Translations under genes and position numbers: made by a program | Notes under the pieces: generated by a model | Database searches by the model: none | What the model saw: only the letters and a program-made list of their open reading frames with translations | What the model was told of the DNA's origin: nothing | Shown: positions 8,706 through 17,888 of the stretch, piece after piece | Numbering within the stretch: position 1 is the stretch's first letter | How the letters are laid out: each line of letters begins with the position of its first letter | NCBI RefSeq assembly: GCF_000341005.1 | Contig: NZ_ANBD01000004.1 | Coordinates: forward strand, 9,082 to 46,559 | Direction: 5' to 3' | Length of the DNA stretch: 37,478 nucleotides | Source: Nocardiopsis alkaliphila YIM 80379 | GTDB lineage: Bacteria > Actinomycetota > Actinomycetes > Streptosporangiales > Streptosporangiaceae

Positions 8706-9707
8706 GTGCGCGCGGAGCGGCTGTGGCGCAGGGGGTTGCGGTTTCCGCGCCTGTTCCTGGCGGACCGGACGGTCCTGGTGCACGGCGACGTCGATCCCAC
8801 CCCGGACCCGCGCAAGTCGCGCTACGAGGCGCGGGCCTTCGACACGCGTTCCCTGCGCCCGCTGGGGCCGGCCTTCGAGGTCCAAGGGCCGGTCGACCTG
8901 GCATCGGCGCCCGAGGGCGAGGAATGGCCGGAGACGGTCCTGGTGCAGGCCTCGCGTCGTTCGGTGAGCGTGCGCGATCCCCGAACCGGTAGCCCGTTGT
9001 TGGAGACCGACCTGGCCGAGCCGGGGGAACGCTGGCCCGACGACGTCGCGCTGCGCGTGGTGGACAAGGAAGTGGTGGTCTTCCTGTTCGGTGAGGACGG
9101 CCAGGGCGGCACTCGCTGGTGGGCCGTGGACCCCTACACCGGAGCGACGGTGCCCGACCTGACCGACTCCAGACCCGGACACGAGGCCCGAGGGGAAAGG
9201 ATGTCCTTCGCCGGTGACTACCTGGTGGCTCCGGGGCAGGACCCGGGCTTCGACCCGGTGATCCTCGCCGACTACGAGCACCCCCGTGAGCGGGTGTACC
9301 GGCTGGAGGACGGCGAGTACCTGGGCGAGGTGGAGAGTCACGCCGATTCCGAGACCGTCGCGGCCCGGGTCGGGGGCCGTCCCCTGCTCGCGGTGGCAGG
9401 CCGTATCCATTCCCTGCCGGACTTGGCGCTGATCGCTGAACTCGGGGGGCCGCGCACCCTCACCTCCCTGGTGGAGTGGGAGGGCGAGGCGGTCGCCGTC
9501 TACCAGGAGGAGGACGCCCGACCCGAAGGACTGGGCGGCTGGTACCTGGATCGGCTGCGGGTGCGTCACCTGGATCGGCCCGGGCGACCCGTGACGGAGG
9601 TACCGGGTACCTGGCCGGGTGATCTGGAGGACCTGGTGGCCACCCCCGACGGGATGGTGGTCCTGGCCACCACCGAGGGTGTCTACGCCCTGCGCGTGGA
9701 CGTTTGA
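8706..9707 (+). CDS. Hypothetical protein, possibly beta-propeller-like
   Basis: I do not recognise this 333-residue protein. It has no signal peptide or membrane segment. It is acidic and rich in short beta-type stretches that recur at fairly even intervals (for example RLFLADRTVLVHGD, ALRVVDKEVVVFLFG, VVLATTEGVYALRV), each followed by charged turns. This pattern suggests a repeat-blade fold such as a WD40- or PQQ-like propeller, but no definite motif is present. The GTG at 8706 was chosen because GGGAGGG precedes it by 5-6 nt; the frame is open further upstream through sequence that does not look coding. It stands alone between two hairpin- or promoter-bounded gaps. Confidence 0.7.
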   Translation: MRAERLWRRGLRFPRLFLADRTVLVHGDVDPTPDPRKSRYEARAFDTRSLRPLGPAFEVQGPVDLASAPEGEEWPETVLVQASRRSVSVRDPRTGSPLLETDLAEPGERWPDDVALRVVDKEVVVFLFGEDGQGGTRWWAVDPYTGATVPDLTDSRPGHEARGERMSFAGDYLVAPGQDPGFDPVILADYEHPRERVYRLEDGEYLGEVESHADSETVAARVGGRPLLAVAGRIHSLPDLALIAELGGPRTLTSLVEWEGEAVAVYQEEDARPEGLGGWYLDRLRVRHLDRPGRPVTEVPGTWPGDLEDLVATPDGMVVLATTEGVYALRVDV

Positions 9708-9832
9708 GCCGATACGCCCATGACCGCACCGGGTGGGCGGGGCGATCGCCTCATCGGCGACTCACCGCGTATGTCTTCCCCGCGCCCTCGCTCTCGGTGC
9801 GATACTCACCGCACCGACGTCGAGAGGTGACC

Positions 9833-10279
9833 ATGCGAACCTTCCGTCTCCTGCCACGCGCGGTGGCCCTGGGCCTGGCCGCCGGCGCACGAAGCTCCCT
9901 GGGGCCGGGCGCCCCGCTGTGGGTCGACGCTCGGGGGAACACCCCCCGACGTTGTCTGATCGCCCTGGCCGTCGCTGGGGAGATCACCATGGACAAGACA
10001 CCGATCGTCCCCGAGCGCACGAAGGGCCCCGTCCTGGTGCAGCGCTCGCTCGGTGGAGCCTGGGGCGCGGCTCTGCTGGCTCGCGACCTGGACGGATCGA
10101 TCCCCCTCGCGGCCGTGGCCGCCGCACTGGCCGCGCCCGTGGGCGCCGTGGCCGGGGTCCGGTGGCGGGCCTGGTGGAGCCAGGGACGCCCGGCCTGGAT
10201 GGGCGGGGTCATCGAGGACGCCGCGGCGCTCGCCCTGGCCCGGTTCGCGGTCGCCGATCACCCGCACACCCTGCGTTGA
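9833..10279 (+). CDS. Small membrane protein, DUF4126-like
   Basis: A 148-residue protein with an N-terminal GLAAGARSSLGPGAPL segment and two further hydrophobic stretches (about residues 75-110 and 120-140). The pattern of glycine- and alanine-rich helices with a GARSSLG start resembles short DUF4126 membrane proteins. This is family resemblance by eye, and no activity is known. GAGAGGTGA stands just before the ATG at 9833, and a GATACT hexamer about 30 nt upstream may be the -10 box. It is convergent with the saccharopine-dehydrogenase-like gene, with 22 nt between stops. Confidence 0.65.
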   Translation: MRTFRLLPRAVALGLAAGARSSLGPGAPLWVDARGNTPRRCLIALAVAGEITMDKTPIVPERTKGPVLVQRSLGGAWGAALLARDLDGSIPLAAVAAALAAPVGAVAGVRWRAWWSQGRPAWMGGVIEDAAALALARFAVADHPHTLR

Positions 10280-10301
10280 GGGCCGGCGGGTCGGGCGTCG
10301 C

Positions 10302-11477
10302 TCACTCCTCGAAGGTGCGCAGCACCTCGAACTCCACCCCGGCCCGGGGCAACCGTTCGATGAGCGCCTCGCCCATGGCCACCGCCGTGGTCACCTGCCC
10401 CGAGGTGGCGGGCAGTTCGTCCTGCCACAGGCACAGCGCCGACTCCGCGAGCATCCCCGAGGTCGCCCCGTATCCGGGTTCACCACCCGATACGAGCGTG
10501 TGCACCCGGCGGCCACCACCCGAACCCACGAAGTGGACGGTGAACCACCCACCGGCCAACTGCTCCTCGGTGGGACCCTCGCCGGGAGAACGCAACGACA
10601 TCAACCGCTCCCGCAGCGACGGCACCTGCGCGGCGGCCATCACCCCCGCCGCGCCACCGGCGGCGCCCAAGGCACTGGTCAACCACCGGAACGCCCCGTA
10701 GTGCCCATAGCCGAAGTCGGGTCCGTACCGCTCCAGCGCGGCCGCGGAACGCACCACCACCTGCGGGTCCAGGCTGGGGATCGGCAACGTCCATCCACGG
10801 GCCAGTCGGGTACGCGGCAGTCCCCGTTCGATACGCACCCGGCGTCCCTCGGGTTCTCCCTCCAGGGCTTTGCGTTCTCGAGCCGCCGTCTTCATCTCGA
10901 AGGGATCGGAGAAGGCACCCAGCGCCGATCTCAAAGTGCCGCCCGAGGCGCTGCCCTTGGCGCGCACGAAACCCTCCACGTGCAGCGGCACCCCCTCGGG
11001 CAACCGCTCGACGGTGAACAGCACGCCCAGGTCGTAGGGGATGGAGTCGAACCCACAGGCGTGTACGAGCCGTGCGCCCGTCTGTCGCGCGATGGTGTGG
11101 TACTTCACGTACATACGGTCCACGAAGGCCGGTTCGCCGCACAGGTCCACGTAGTCGGTGCCCTCCTCCGCGCACGCCGCGACCATGGGCTCCCCGTATT
11201 CGGCGTAGGGTCCCACCGTGCTGATGACCACCCGGGCCGCGGCGGCCAGGGCGCGGATCGAGGCGGGGTCCTCCACGTCGGCGGACAACAGGTCGGGCGT
11301 GGGCCGGTCGGGGTCGATCTCGGCCAATTCGGCCCGCAGCGCCTCCAGTTTGTCGACGTTGCGTCCGGCCAAGGCCCACCGCAGTTCACGTGGGGAGTGC
11401 TCGGCCAGGTATTCGGCGGTCAGTGCTCCGGTGTACCCGGTCGCTCCGAACAGGACGATGTCGTAACCACGTTCCAT
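10302..11477 (-). CDS. Saccharopine dehydrogenase-like NAD(P)-binding oxidoreductase
   Basis: A 391-residue enzyme with an N-terminal Rossmann fold: IVLFGATGYTGALTAEYL is the nucleotide-binding loop, followed by a LAGRN segment. Further conserved pieces are STVGPYAEYGEPMVAACAEEG, TDYVDLCGE and HACGFDSIPYDLG. This arrangement is that of the saccharopine-dehydrogenase-like or trans-acting enoyl reductase group found widely in actinobacteria. Members act on lipids in mycobacteria, but the substrate here is unknown. AAGGGAATCC lies directly before the ATG at 11477. It is divergent from the TIGR03086 gene. Confidence 0.88.
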   Translation of the reverse strand: MERGYDIVLFGATGYTGALTAEYLAEHSPRELRWALAGRNVDKLEALRAELAEIDPDRPTPDLLSADVEDPASIRALAAAARVVISTVGPYAEYGEPMVAACAEEGTDYVDLCGEPAFVDRMYVKYHTIARQTGARLVHACGFDSIPYDLGVLFTVERLPEGVPLHVEGFVRAKGSASGGTLRSALGAFSDPFEMKTAARERKALEGEPEGRRVRIERGLPRTRLARGWTLPIPSLDPQVVVRSAAALERYGPDFGYGHYGAFRWLTSALGAAGGAAGVMAAAQVPSLRERLMSLRSPGEGPTEEQLAGGWFTVHFVGSGGGRRVHTLVSGGEPGYGATSGMLAESALCLWQDELPATSGQVTTAVAMGEALIERLPRAGVEFEVLRTFEE

Positions 11478-11612
11478 GGATTCCCTTGTTGATCGGCCTT
11501 CGAGTCGTTTCTGTCGGTGTCACAGTCTGGCAGGTCGGGGCCGCCGGTGTGGGGACCCGCCCGGCCGGGTAGGTCGCTTCGGCGAAGAGGAGTGACACCA
11601 CCGGGAGGTTTC

Positions 11613-12179
11613 GTGACGCGGCTGATCGACCTGCATGGCACCGCGATGGAGGAGTTCGACCGTCGAGTCAGGGAGGTGGAACTCACCGACTGGGCATCGC
11701 CCACGCCCTGCACCGATTGGGACGTACACGACCTGGTCAACCATCTGACCTCCGAACAGCTCTGGGTCCCCCATCTGCTCGCCGGAGCCCGGATCGAGGA
11801 GGTGGGTGACCGGTTCGACGGTGACAACCTCGGTGAGACACCCGCGACCACCTGGTCGGTGGCCGCCCGCGAGGCCCGTACCGCCTGGGTCGCCCCTTCC
11901 TCCCTCGACCGCGAGGTACACCTGTCCTTCGGTGACGTCCCGGCCGAGGTGTACCTATGGCAGATGACCTTCGACCTGGCCGTACACGCCTGGGACCTGG
12001 CCCGGGCCATCGGGGCGGACGAGGACCTCGACCCCGACCTGGTCGAGGAGCTGTACGCGTGGACCCGTGAGCGGCACGGGGAGCTGGCGGCGAGCGGCAT
12101 GTTCGACGATCCTGTTCCGGTGCCAGAGGAGGCCGGCATCCAGACCAGGCTCCTCGCCCTCACCGGGCGCAAGGTCTAG
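11613..12179 (+). CDS. TIGR03086-family metal-binding protein (DinB/maleylpyruvate isomerase-like)
   Basis: A 188-residue protein of the mycothiol-dependent maleylpyruvate isomerase-like fold. The N-terminal helix bundle has SPTPCTDWDVHDLVNHL, the typical TPC.DWdV..L..H segment with a putative metal His. A second region, MTFDLAVHAWDLARAIG, supplies another His and an Asp where many relatives have Glu. Family members bind a divalent metal and are thought to use mycothiol or to act in stress or detoxification; the exact role is unknown. The GTG start at 11613 was chosen for its GGGAGG four bases upstream. It lies between a divergent oxidoreductase gene and a co-directional esterase gene. Confidence 0.82.
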   Translation: MTRLIDLHGTAMEEFDRRVREVELTDWASPTPCTDWDVHDLVNHLTSEQLWVPHLLAGARIEEVGDRFDGDNLGETPATTWSVAAREARTAWVAPSSLDREVHLSFGDVPAEVYLWQMTFDLAVHAWDLARAIGADEDLDPDLVEELYAWTRERHGELAASGMFDDPVPVPEEAGIQTRLLALTGRKV

Positions 12180-12309
12180 CACCGATCATGGTAGGTGGGA
12201 CCGACGGCCACCCTGGGCGCATCGCACGCTCGGGGGCGGCGCCCGCTCCGGTACCCTCGTCCACCAGGGCGGCGGGGGCCGGCCCACCCACACGATCCGG
12301 ATGGGACCC

Positions 12310-13677
12310 ATGACCGAATCGACCCCTCTCACCCAGGACGAACACCATCGAGTCGACGCCCCGGCCGGCCCGATCATCGGGAAGGCCCAGGGCGAGGTCC
12401 TGCGGTTCCTCGGGATCCCCTACGCGCGTGCCGAACGGTTCGCACCGCCGGAGCCGGTCCCGCCGTTCACCGAACCCTTCCACGCCACCCGGGCCGCGGC
12501 GGCCGCCCCGCAGGGGTCCTCGGAGGTGGTCTCCCAGGCCATCGAGGGGATCCGGACCGACCGCCAGGACGAGGACTGCCAACGCCTGTCCCTCACCGTC
12601 CCCGCCGACCTGGCCGAGGACGAACGGCTGCCCGTCCTGGTGTGGATCCACGGCGGCTCCTACGTCACCGGCGCCGGCGACCTGCCCATCTTCGACCCCA
12701 CCCGTTTGGTGACCGAACAGAGGGTCATCGTGGTCTCGGTCACCTACCGGCTCGGTGTCCTGGGCTACCTGCACCTGCCCGGCCGCTCGCCCGCCAACCT
12801 CGGACTCCTGGACCAGGTGGCGGCGCTGCGCTGGGTGGCCGCCAACATCGCGGCCTTCGGCGGCGACCCGGAAGGGGTCACCCTCTTCGGACAGTCCGCC
12901 GGGGGAGACGCCGTCGCCCACCTGATGATCGCCCGTGGCACCGAAGGTCTGTTCCGACGCGCGATCGTTCAGAGCGCCCCGCTGGGTCTGCTGTCCGGGC
13001 GCACCCGCATGTCCGAGGCGATGGCCCGGGCCGCCGGCGCCCTGCTGCCCGATACCTCCGTCCGTGACCTCCTCGCCCTACAGGACAAGGCCGCCCAGGC
13101 CGCGAAGTCGTTCGGGCTGCGCAGCGCCATGCCGTTCGGTGTCCGCTACGGGCACGACCCGCTGCCCGCCGAAGCCGACCGGGGGCGGGCCTGGCGCGAG
13201 GCGGCGCCCCGGATCGACCTGCTCATCGGTGCGACCAGTCAGGAGACCGGGCTGTTCACCGAGGCCCTCCCGGCCGTGCGCAAGGTGATCGAACTGCCGC
13301 TGGTCGGTTCCACGCTGCGCCGGATCCTGATCCGCGCCACCACCTGGCGCATCTACACCGGACCCGCTCGCGCGTTCGCCCGCCGGCACCGCCGGGGCGG
13401 CGGCGACGCCGTCCGGTACACGTTCACCTGGCGCCCCGAGGGCGGCCGGTTCGGGGCCGCGCACATCACCGACATCCCGCTGCTGTTGGGCACCAGGAGC
13501 TCTTGGGAGGGCACCAGCCTCGTGGGGCGTACCACCTGGGAGGAGATCGATCGGCGTGGCCGCGCCGTGCGCCGGGTGTGGGCGGACTTCGCCCGTACCG
13601 GCACGGTGTCCGCCGAGGCCGCCCGTGCCGCCTCCGACAGCCTCACCGTGCACCGTTCGTCGAGTTCCCGGCCCTGA
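12310..13677 (+). CDS. Type-B carboxylesterase/lipase family protein
   Basis: An alpha/beta-hydrolase of 455 residues, slightly shorter than the typical 480-530. The N-terminal GEVLRFLGIPYARAERF segment, the oxyanion-hole region IHGGSYVTGAG and the nucleophile elbow LFGQSAGGD (Ser about 196) are all typical. The acidic residue is probably the Glu in GATSQETGLF and the His lies in AAHITDIPLLLGT, completing a Ser-Glu-His triad. No signal peptide is seen, so it is probably cytosolic and hydrolyses small carboxylic esters. Two ATGs (12301 and 12310) are possible; neither has a strong ribosome binding site, and I chose the second by alignment with the expected N-terminus. Confidence 0.88.
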   Translation: MTESTPLTQDEHHRVDAPAGPIIGKAQGEVLRFLGIPYARAERFAPPEPVPPFTEPFHATRAAAAAPQGSSEVVSQAIEGIRTDRQDEDCQRLSLTVPADLAEDERLPVLVWIHGGSYVTGAGDLPIFDPTRLVTEQRVIVVSVTYRLGVLGYLHLPGRSPANLGLLDQVAALRWVAANIAAFGGDPEGVTLFGQSAGGDAVAHLMIARGTEGLFRRAIVQSAPLGLLSGRTRMSEAMARAAGALLPDTSVRDLLALQDKAAQAAKSFGLRSAMPFGVRYGHDPLPAEADRGRAWREAAPRIDLLIGATSQETGLFTEALPAVRKVIELPLVGSTLRRILIRATTWRIYTGPARAFARRHRRGGGDAVRYTFTWRPEGGRFGAAHITDIPLLLGTRSSWEGTSLVGRTTWEEIDRRGRAVRRVWADFARTGTVSAEAARAASDSLTVHRSSSSRP

Positions 13678-13915
13678 GGGGTCGGCGCCAGGGCTCCGTT
13701 CGAGTCCCCTTGCCTTTCATGCCCCGTGTCCGTGGGACGGACCGATCGAAGCGTGTTCGGGCCTGTTGGTGGAGGTCGAGGCCGCTGCCGTGATCGACTG
13801 AGAGAGTGCTCGTTTTCGACGGAAAGCCTTGTGTGGCAAGTGATTCGGGATTGTCCAAAGTGGTGTAAGTCGGAAGAATGTCAGGAAGTTCAACTCCTCA
13901 TGACAAGGCGGCACC

Positions 13916-14704
13916 ATGACCGAACTTCCGGGCATCGACACCACCAAGGCCCATTCCGCCCGGGTCTGGAATTACTGGCAGGGCGGCAAGGACAACTATC
14001 CCGTGGACCGTGAAGTCGGTGACTACGTCCTCCAGGCCTACCCGGAGATGGTCTCCGCGGCCCGTGCCGACCGGCAGTTCCTGATCCGCGCCGTCACCCA
14101 CCTGGCCCGAGAGGAGGGCGTGCGCCAGTTCCTCGACATCGGCACCGGCCTGCCCACCCACAACAACACCCACGAGGTCGCCCAGGCCGTGACCCCCGAC
14201 GCCCGGGTGGTCTACGTCGACAACGACCCCATGGTCCTGGTGCACGCCCGTGCCATCCTGACCGGACAGAAGCTGGGCGAGGTCCACTACGTCGACGCCG
14301 ACCTGCACGACCCCGAGTCCGTCCTGGCCAGTGCCCGCGAGCACCTGGACTTCACCCGGCCGATCGGGCTCACCATCCTGGGCACCATGGGCCACACCCC
14401 CGACAACGAGCAGGCCTACGCCACGGTCCGCTCCTACGTGGACGCGCTGCCCTCGGGCAGCTTCCTGGCCATGTGCGACGGCACGGCCACCAGTGAACCG
14501 ATGATCGAGGCCGCCCGCCGGTGGAACGAGACCGCGGCCATCCCCTACCACCTGCGCACCCCCAAGGAGATCGAGGGCTTCTTCGAGGGCCTGGACCTGC
14601 TGGAGCCCGGAGTGGTGTCGGCGAACTTCTGGCGTCCCGCCGCCAGCGAGGTCGGCACGCCCAGCGAGGTCGACCAGTACTGCGGAGTCGCCCGCAAGCC
14701 CTGA
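13916..14704 (+). CDS. SAM-dependent methyltransferase, PF04672 (DUF574) family
   Basis: A 262-residue protein of the actinobacterial PF04672 methyltransferase family. It opens with the family hallmark IDTTKAHSARVWNYWQGGKDNY. The SAM-binding glycine loop is FLDIGTGLPTHNNTH, followed by an acidic strand end VVYVDNDPMVLVHA, and a VDADLHDP segment that probably contacts the adenine. These enzymes are abundant in filamentous actinomycetes, but their substrates are mostly unknown. The ATG at 13916 is preceded by a weak AAGGCGG. The upstream 90 bases are clearly poorer in GC than the surroundings, consistent with a promoter. A strong hairpin follows the stop. Confidence 0.88.
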   Translation: MTELPGIDTTKAHSARVWNYWQGGKDNYPVDREVGDYVLQAYPEMVSAARADRQFLIRAVTHLAREEGVRQFLDIGTGLPTHNNTHEVAQAVTPDARVVYVDNDPMVLVHARAILTGQKLGEVHYVDADLHDPESVLASAREHLDFTRPIGLTILGTMGHTPDNEQAYATVRSYVDALPSGSFLAMCDGTATSEPMIEAARRWNETAAIPYHLRTPKEIEGFFEGLDLLEPGVVSANFWRPAASEVGTPSEVDQYCGVARKP

Positions 14705-14718
14705 CCCCGACCGGTTCC

Positions 14719-14754
14719 GGGTGGCCGGGACGCGGCGATGCGTCCCGCCCACCC
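14719..14754 (+). terminator. Strong hairpin after the methyltransferase gene
   Basis: GGGTGG plus CGGGACGC (14719-14733) pair with GCGTCCCG plus CCACCC (14740-14754), with one C-C mismatch at 14725/14748 and a 6-nt loop. It lies 15 nt after the stop, between two convergent transcription units, so it could serve both. Confidence 0.7.
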
Positions 14755-14863
14755 GACCCGCTGAGGGACAGCGGTCGCCGGGATCCCTCGCCTTCAGGGG
14801 GAAGGGGACGTCAAGGAACCGCCTCGCCCCCCACGCCGGTGGGACCGGGTGCGGCGTTCGGGC

Positions 14864-15307
14864 TCAGATCCTCGGCAGCAACGTCGCCAACAACACCACG
14901 CCCACCGAGGCCACCAGGCTCGTCACCGCCATCGTCCGGGCCAGGCGTGCCCTGCCCCGAGCGTTGGCCGCCCCGTGCAGCGAAGCGGCGGCCATCACTC
15001 CACAGAACAGGAGCAGTTTGGCCACCAGGACCCGGCCGTGCCCGGGTACGGCCAACGACGCCCAGGTCACCCCCACCGACCACGCCAGGGCGATACCGGT
15101 GCCCAGTTGCACGGGCAGGAAGACCGCACCGGTGAGCCTCCCGAAACGGCGACCGATGGCGGTCAGGACCGTGGAACGCCGTTCACCGTCCAAGATACGT
15201 CGGGCCAAGGGTAGGACCACCAACGAGACGGTGAGCTGACCACCGACCCACACCATGGCCGAGACGACGTGCACAAAGCGCACCCCGGCCCACAGAGCGT
15301 CCTCCAT
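14864..15307 (-). CDS. CopD-like four-helix membrane protein
   Basis: A 147-residue integral membrane protein with four hydrophobic helices (about residues 5-30, 55-75, 85-110 and 120-145). The first helix contains RFVHVVSAMVWVGG, a His-containing pattern shared with the CopD/DUF2269 group and related to b-type cytochrome folds. Its ATG overlaps the stop of the copper oxidase-like gene by one base (TGATG), so the two are translationally coupled. Close coupling to a copper protein suggests a role in copper delivery or electron transfer to it; this is inferred from context. Confidence 0.75.
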   Translation of the reverse strand: MEDALWAGVRFVHVVSAMVWVGGQLTVSLVVLPLARRILDGERRSTVLTAIGRRFGRLTGAVFLPVQLGTGIALAWSVGVTWASLAVPGHGRVLVAKLLLFCGVMAAASLHGAANARGRARLARTMAVTSLVASVGVVLLATLLPRI

Positions 15308-17888
15308 CAGTCCTCTCCCACCGCGAAGTGCCCGTGCGCACCGGCCTCGGCGCGGCGCAGGTCATGATCGACGAACGGATAGTGCCCCGCCTGGGGGAAC
15401 ACGGTCTCCACGAACCCGCCTTGGGCGACCCCCAGGTCCAGGGCCTGGGCACCACCGTCCTCGCCGGGTCGCAACAGGTAGGCGCCCTCCTTGTAGACGG
15501 TGTCGAAGAACGTGCCCACGACGTGGAAGGAGGTGCCACTGGTGGGGCCGGCGGTGACCACCCAGACCCGGACACGCTCGCCGACCTTCGCCGGGAGCGG
15601 TGCGTGCTCGTACCCGGCGGCGGTTCCGTTGAACATCCATCCGTGGGGCCGGCCGTCCCGGATGCGCGCGCTTTGTTCGGCCCCGCCGGGCTCACCCAGG
15701 TACAGCTCCCCTTGGACCAGGACGTACTCACGGTCGACCTCGGCCAGGTCGGGCGGGTCGATGATCACCGCTCCGTACATGCCGTTGGCCAGATGATGGG
15801 TCATCGGCTTGGTCGAGCAGTGATAGAGCCACGCCCCGGCCTTTCGCGCGGTGAACCGGTAGGTGAGTTCCTCACCGGGCGCGATGGTGCGCATGGGTTC
15901 GTCGGGGGCCAAGGCCCCGGCGTGGAAGTCGATGCTGTGCCCCATCGTGCCGTCATTGACCAGGGTGATGGTGAAGACGTCTCCGAGGCCGCCGCGCAGG
16001 ATCGGGCCGGGCACGGTGCCACCGAAGGTCCACACCGGTTGCCGCAGACCTGGGGCGACCTCCTGTTCGGATTCGCTCACCCTGATCTGGACCTCGTGTT
16101 CCTCGACGTCGGGGGCCGGTGGGAGCACCGGGTCCAAGGGCTCCCAGCCCCGACTCATCTCCCCGGACAGGTCGAGTGCTTCCCAGGCTTCGGTACTTTC
16201 GGTGTGCCCCGCACTTGCCGAAGGGTGAGAACCGGAGTGTCCCCTCTGGTCGGTCGGTGCGCCGGCATCGAAGTCCGTGGTCAGCACGGTCATGGTCATG
16301 CCGGCGGCGCGATGACCCATCACCGAACACCAGCCCTCCAACGAGTCCTCCACCACGCCGACCTCCAGGGTGGCGCTCTCCCCGGGGCCCAGCACCGGCG
16401 TCCGCGCGCCGTTGTCCATGCGCAGGTCGTGCGGCTGGGCGTCCTCGTTGCGCACCTGGAGAACGAGCGCGTCCCCGGGATCCACGGTGACGGTGGCGGG
16501 TTCGATCACCATGTCGCCCAAAGCCACCTCGACGGTTCTGAGCTGACCGGTCGGTCCGACGCCGCTCGCCTGGCCCGCGGTGCCGCTGAGGGCGAAGACG
16601 AGGGCGAGCACCGTCAGCACCGCGCCCACCCCCGTGCCCAGAACGGCGGGGGAGACCGTGACCTCCCGGGCACGTGCCACGGCGGTCATGGCCAAGGCGA
16701 CGAAGACCAGAGCACAGATGAGCACCACCGCCCAGGCCACGGCGCCGGGCGCACCGGGCAGCATCGTCAGGGGCAGGGCGAGGTTGAGGCAGACCAGGCG
16801 CGCACGCCACCCTCGTTCGAGCAACGCGCCGTTGGCCCGGACCGCCTTGGGGCCACCGCCCAGCACCACCAGCAACAGGTAGGTCAGGGAGCCCAGCAGG
16901 ACCTGACCGACGAAGCCCACGAGGAACAGGGGGATCAGGGGTTGCAGCGCGGCGAATACCTCGTGCGGGGCGTTGCCGGCCACGGCCAGGATGTCGACCA
17001 CCAGCGCGGCGAGCAACCACACCAGGGAGGCCGCCACCGACCACGCGGCGGCCCCGGCCGGTCGTTCGCGGAGCGCGGTGCGCACCAGGGGCACCAGGAC
17101 GACGAGCACACCGGCCGAGTACAGCATCAAGCCGGCCAGGGCGACCCATCGCGCGTCGAAGCTCAGCCCGGCGGCCGCCACGACCAGCCCCGTCAGGAGG
17201 AGGGATGGGCACCGCCGGGCGAGCGTCGCGGTGCCGTCCACGATCCGGGTCCGCAGGATCGTCGGCCACAGAGTGAAGAGGGTGCCCAGCACGGACAGCC
17301 CGACCCAACCCAGCAGGTTCAGGTGGACGTGTGCGGCGATCAGCCGCTGCTGGGCCTCCAAGTGGCCGCGCCGAACAGCATCACCACGCCCAGTGACGCC
17401 CCGACCACGAGAGAGACGCCCGCCCCCGTGTACCAGCGGGTGAGGTGCCCGAAGCGTCCGGACAGCGCGCGCCGGGAGCTCGACGCCAGGTCGAAGGTGT
17501 GCACGACGATGACGCCCAGCACGGTCAGGGCGCCGGGTACCGCGACGGCGAGCATCCCCAGGGTCGCACCACCGACCAGGGCGACGATCCCGACGTTGAG
17601 GACGGCCAGCCGGATCGCCTGGAACCGGTCCGAGGGCGCGGGTAGGCGTAGCAACGCCACGGTGAAGTGCTCGGTCCAAGTGACGATGGCGTTGGTGACC
17701 GTGCCGAGCAGGAACAGGTGGACCGGTAGCCGACTCGGTGCCCCGAGGGGATGGGCCAGGGCGGTGGCCACCAGCGCCAGAAGGGCCCAGGCCAGGGCGA
17801 CCACGTTGGCCCTGGCGTGCCAGGACGCGTGTGGGGGTGGTGGCGGTGACTGCTCCGGACGTTCGATGCGCACGAAGGTGGCGGGCAA
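15307..17888 (-). CDS. Membrane-anchored cupredoxin/NirK-like multicopper protein, frameshifted
   Basis: Two overlapping frames together encode about 860 residues. The first (TTG 17888, preceded by GGAG, to about 17365) gives about five membrane helices. The second (about 17365 to 15307) continues with AAHVHLNLLGW and seven or eight more helices, then a cupredoxin with His, Cys, His and Met in QPHDLRM and GWCSVMGHRAAGM. The last 265 residues are a NirK-like pair of cupredoxin folds. These keep the type 1 ligands (HSIDFHA, YHC, THHLANGM), the type 2 His in DFHA, YHC and FVDHD, and the catalytic-type Asp. The second NirK active-site His is Phe in FHVVGTFFD. One missing G near 17365 would restore LFGAGHLEAQQRL. 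Likely membrane-bound, with the copper part outside. Nitrite reduction is possible but unproven. Confidence 0.8.
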
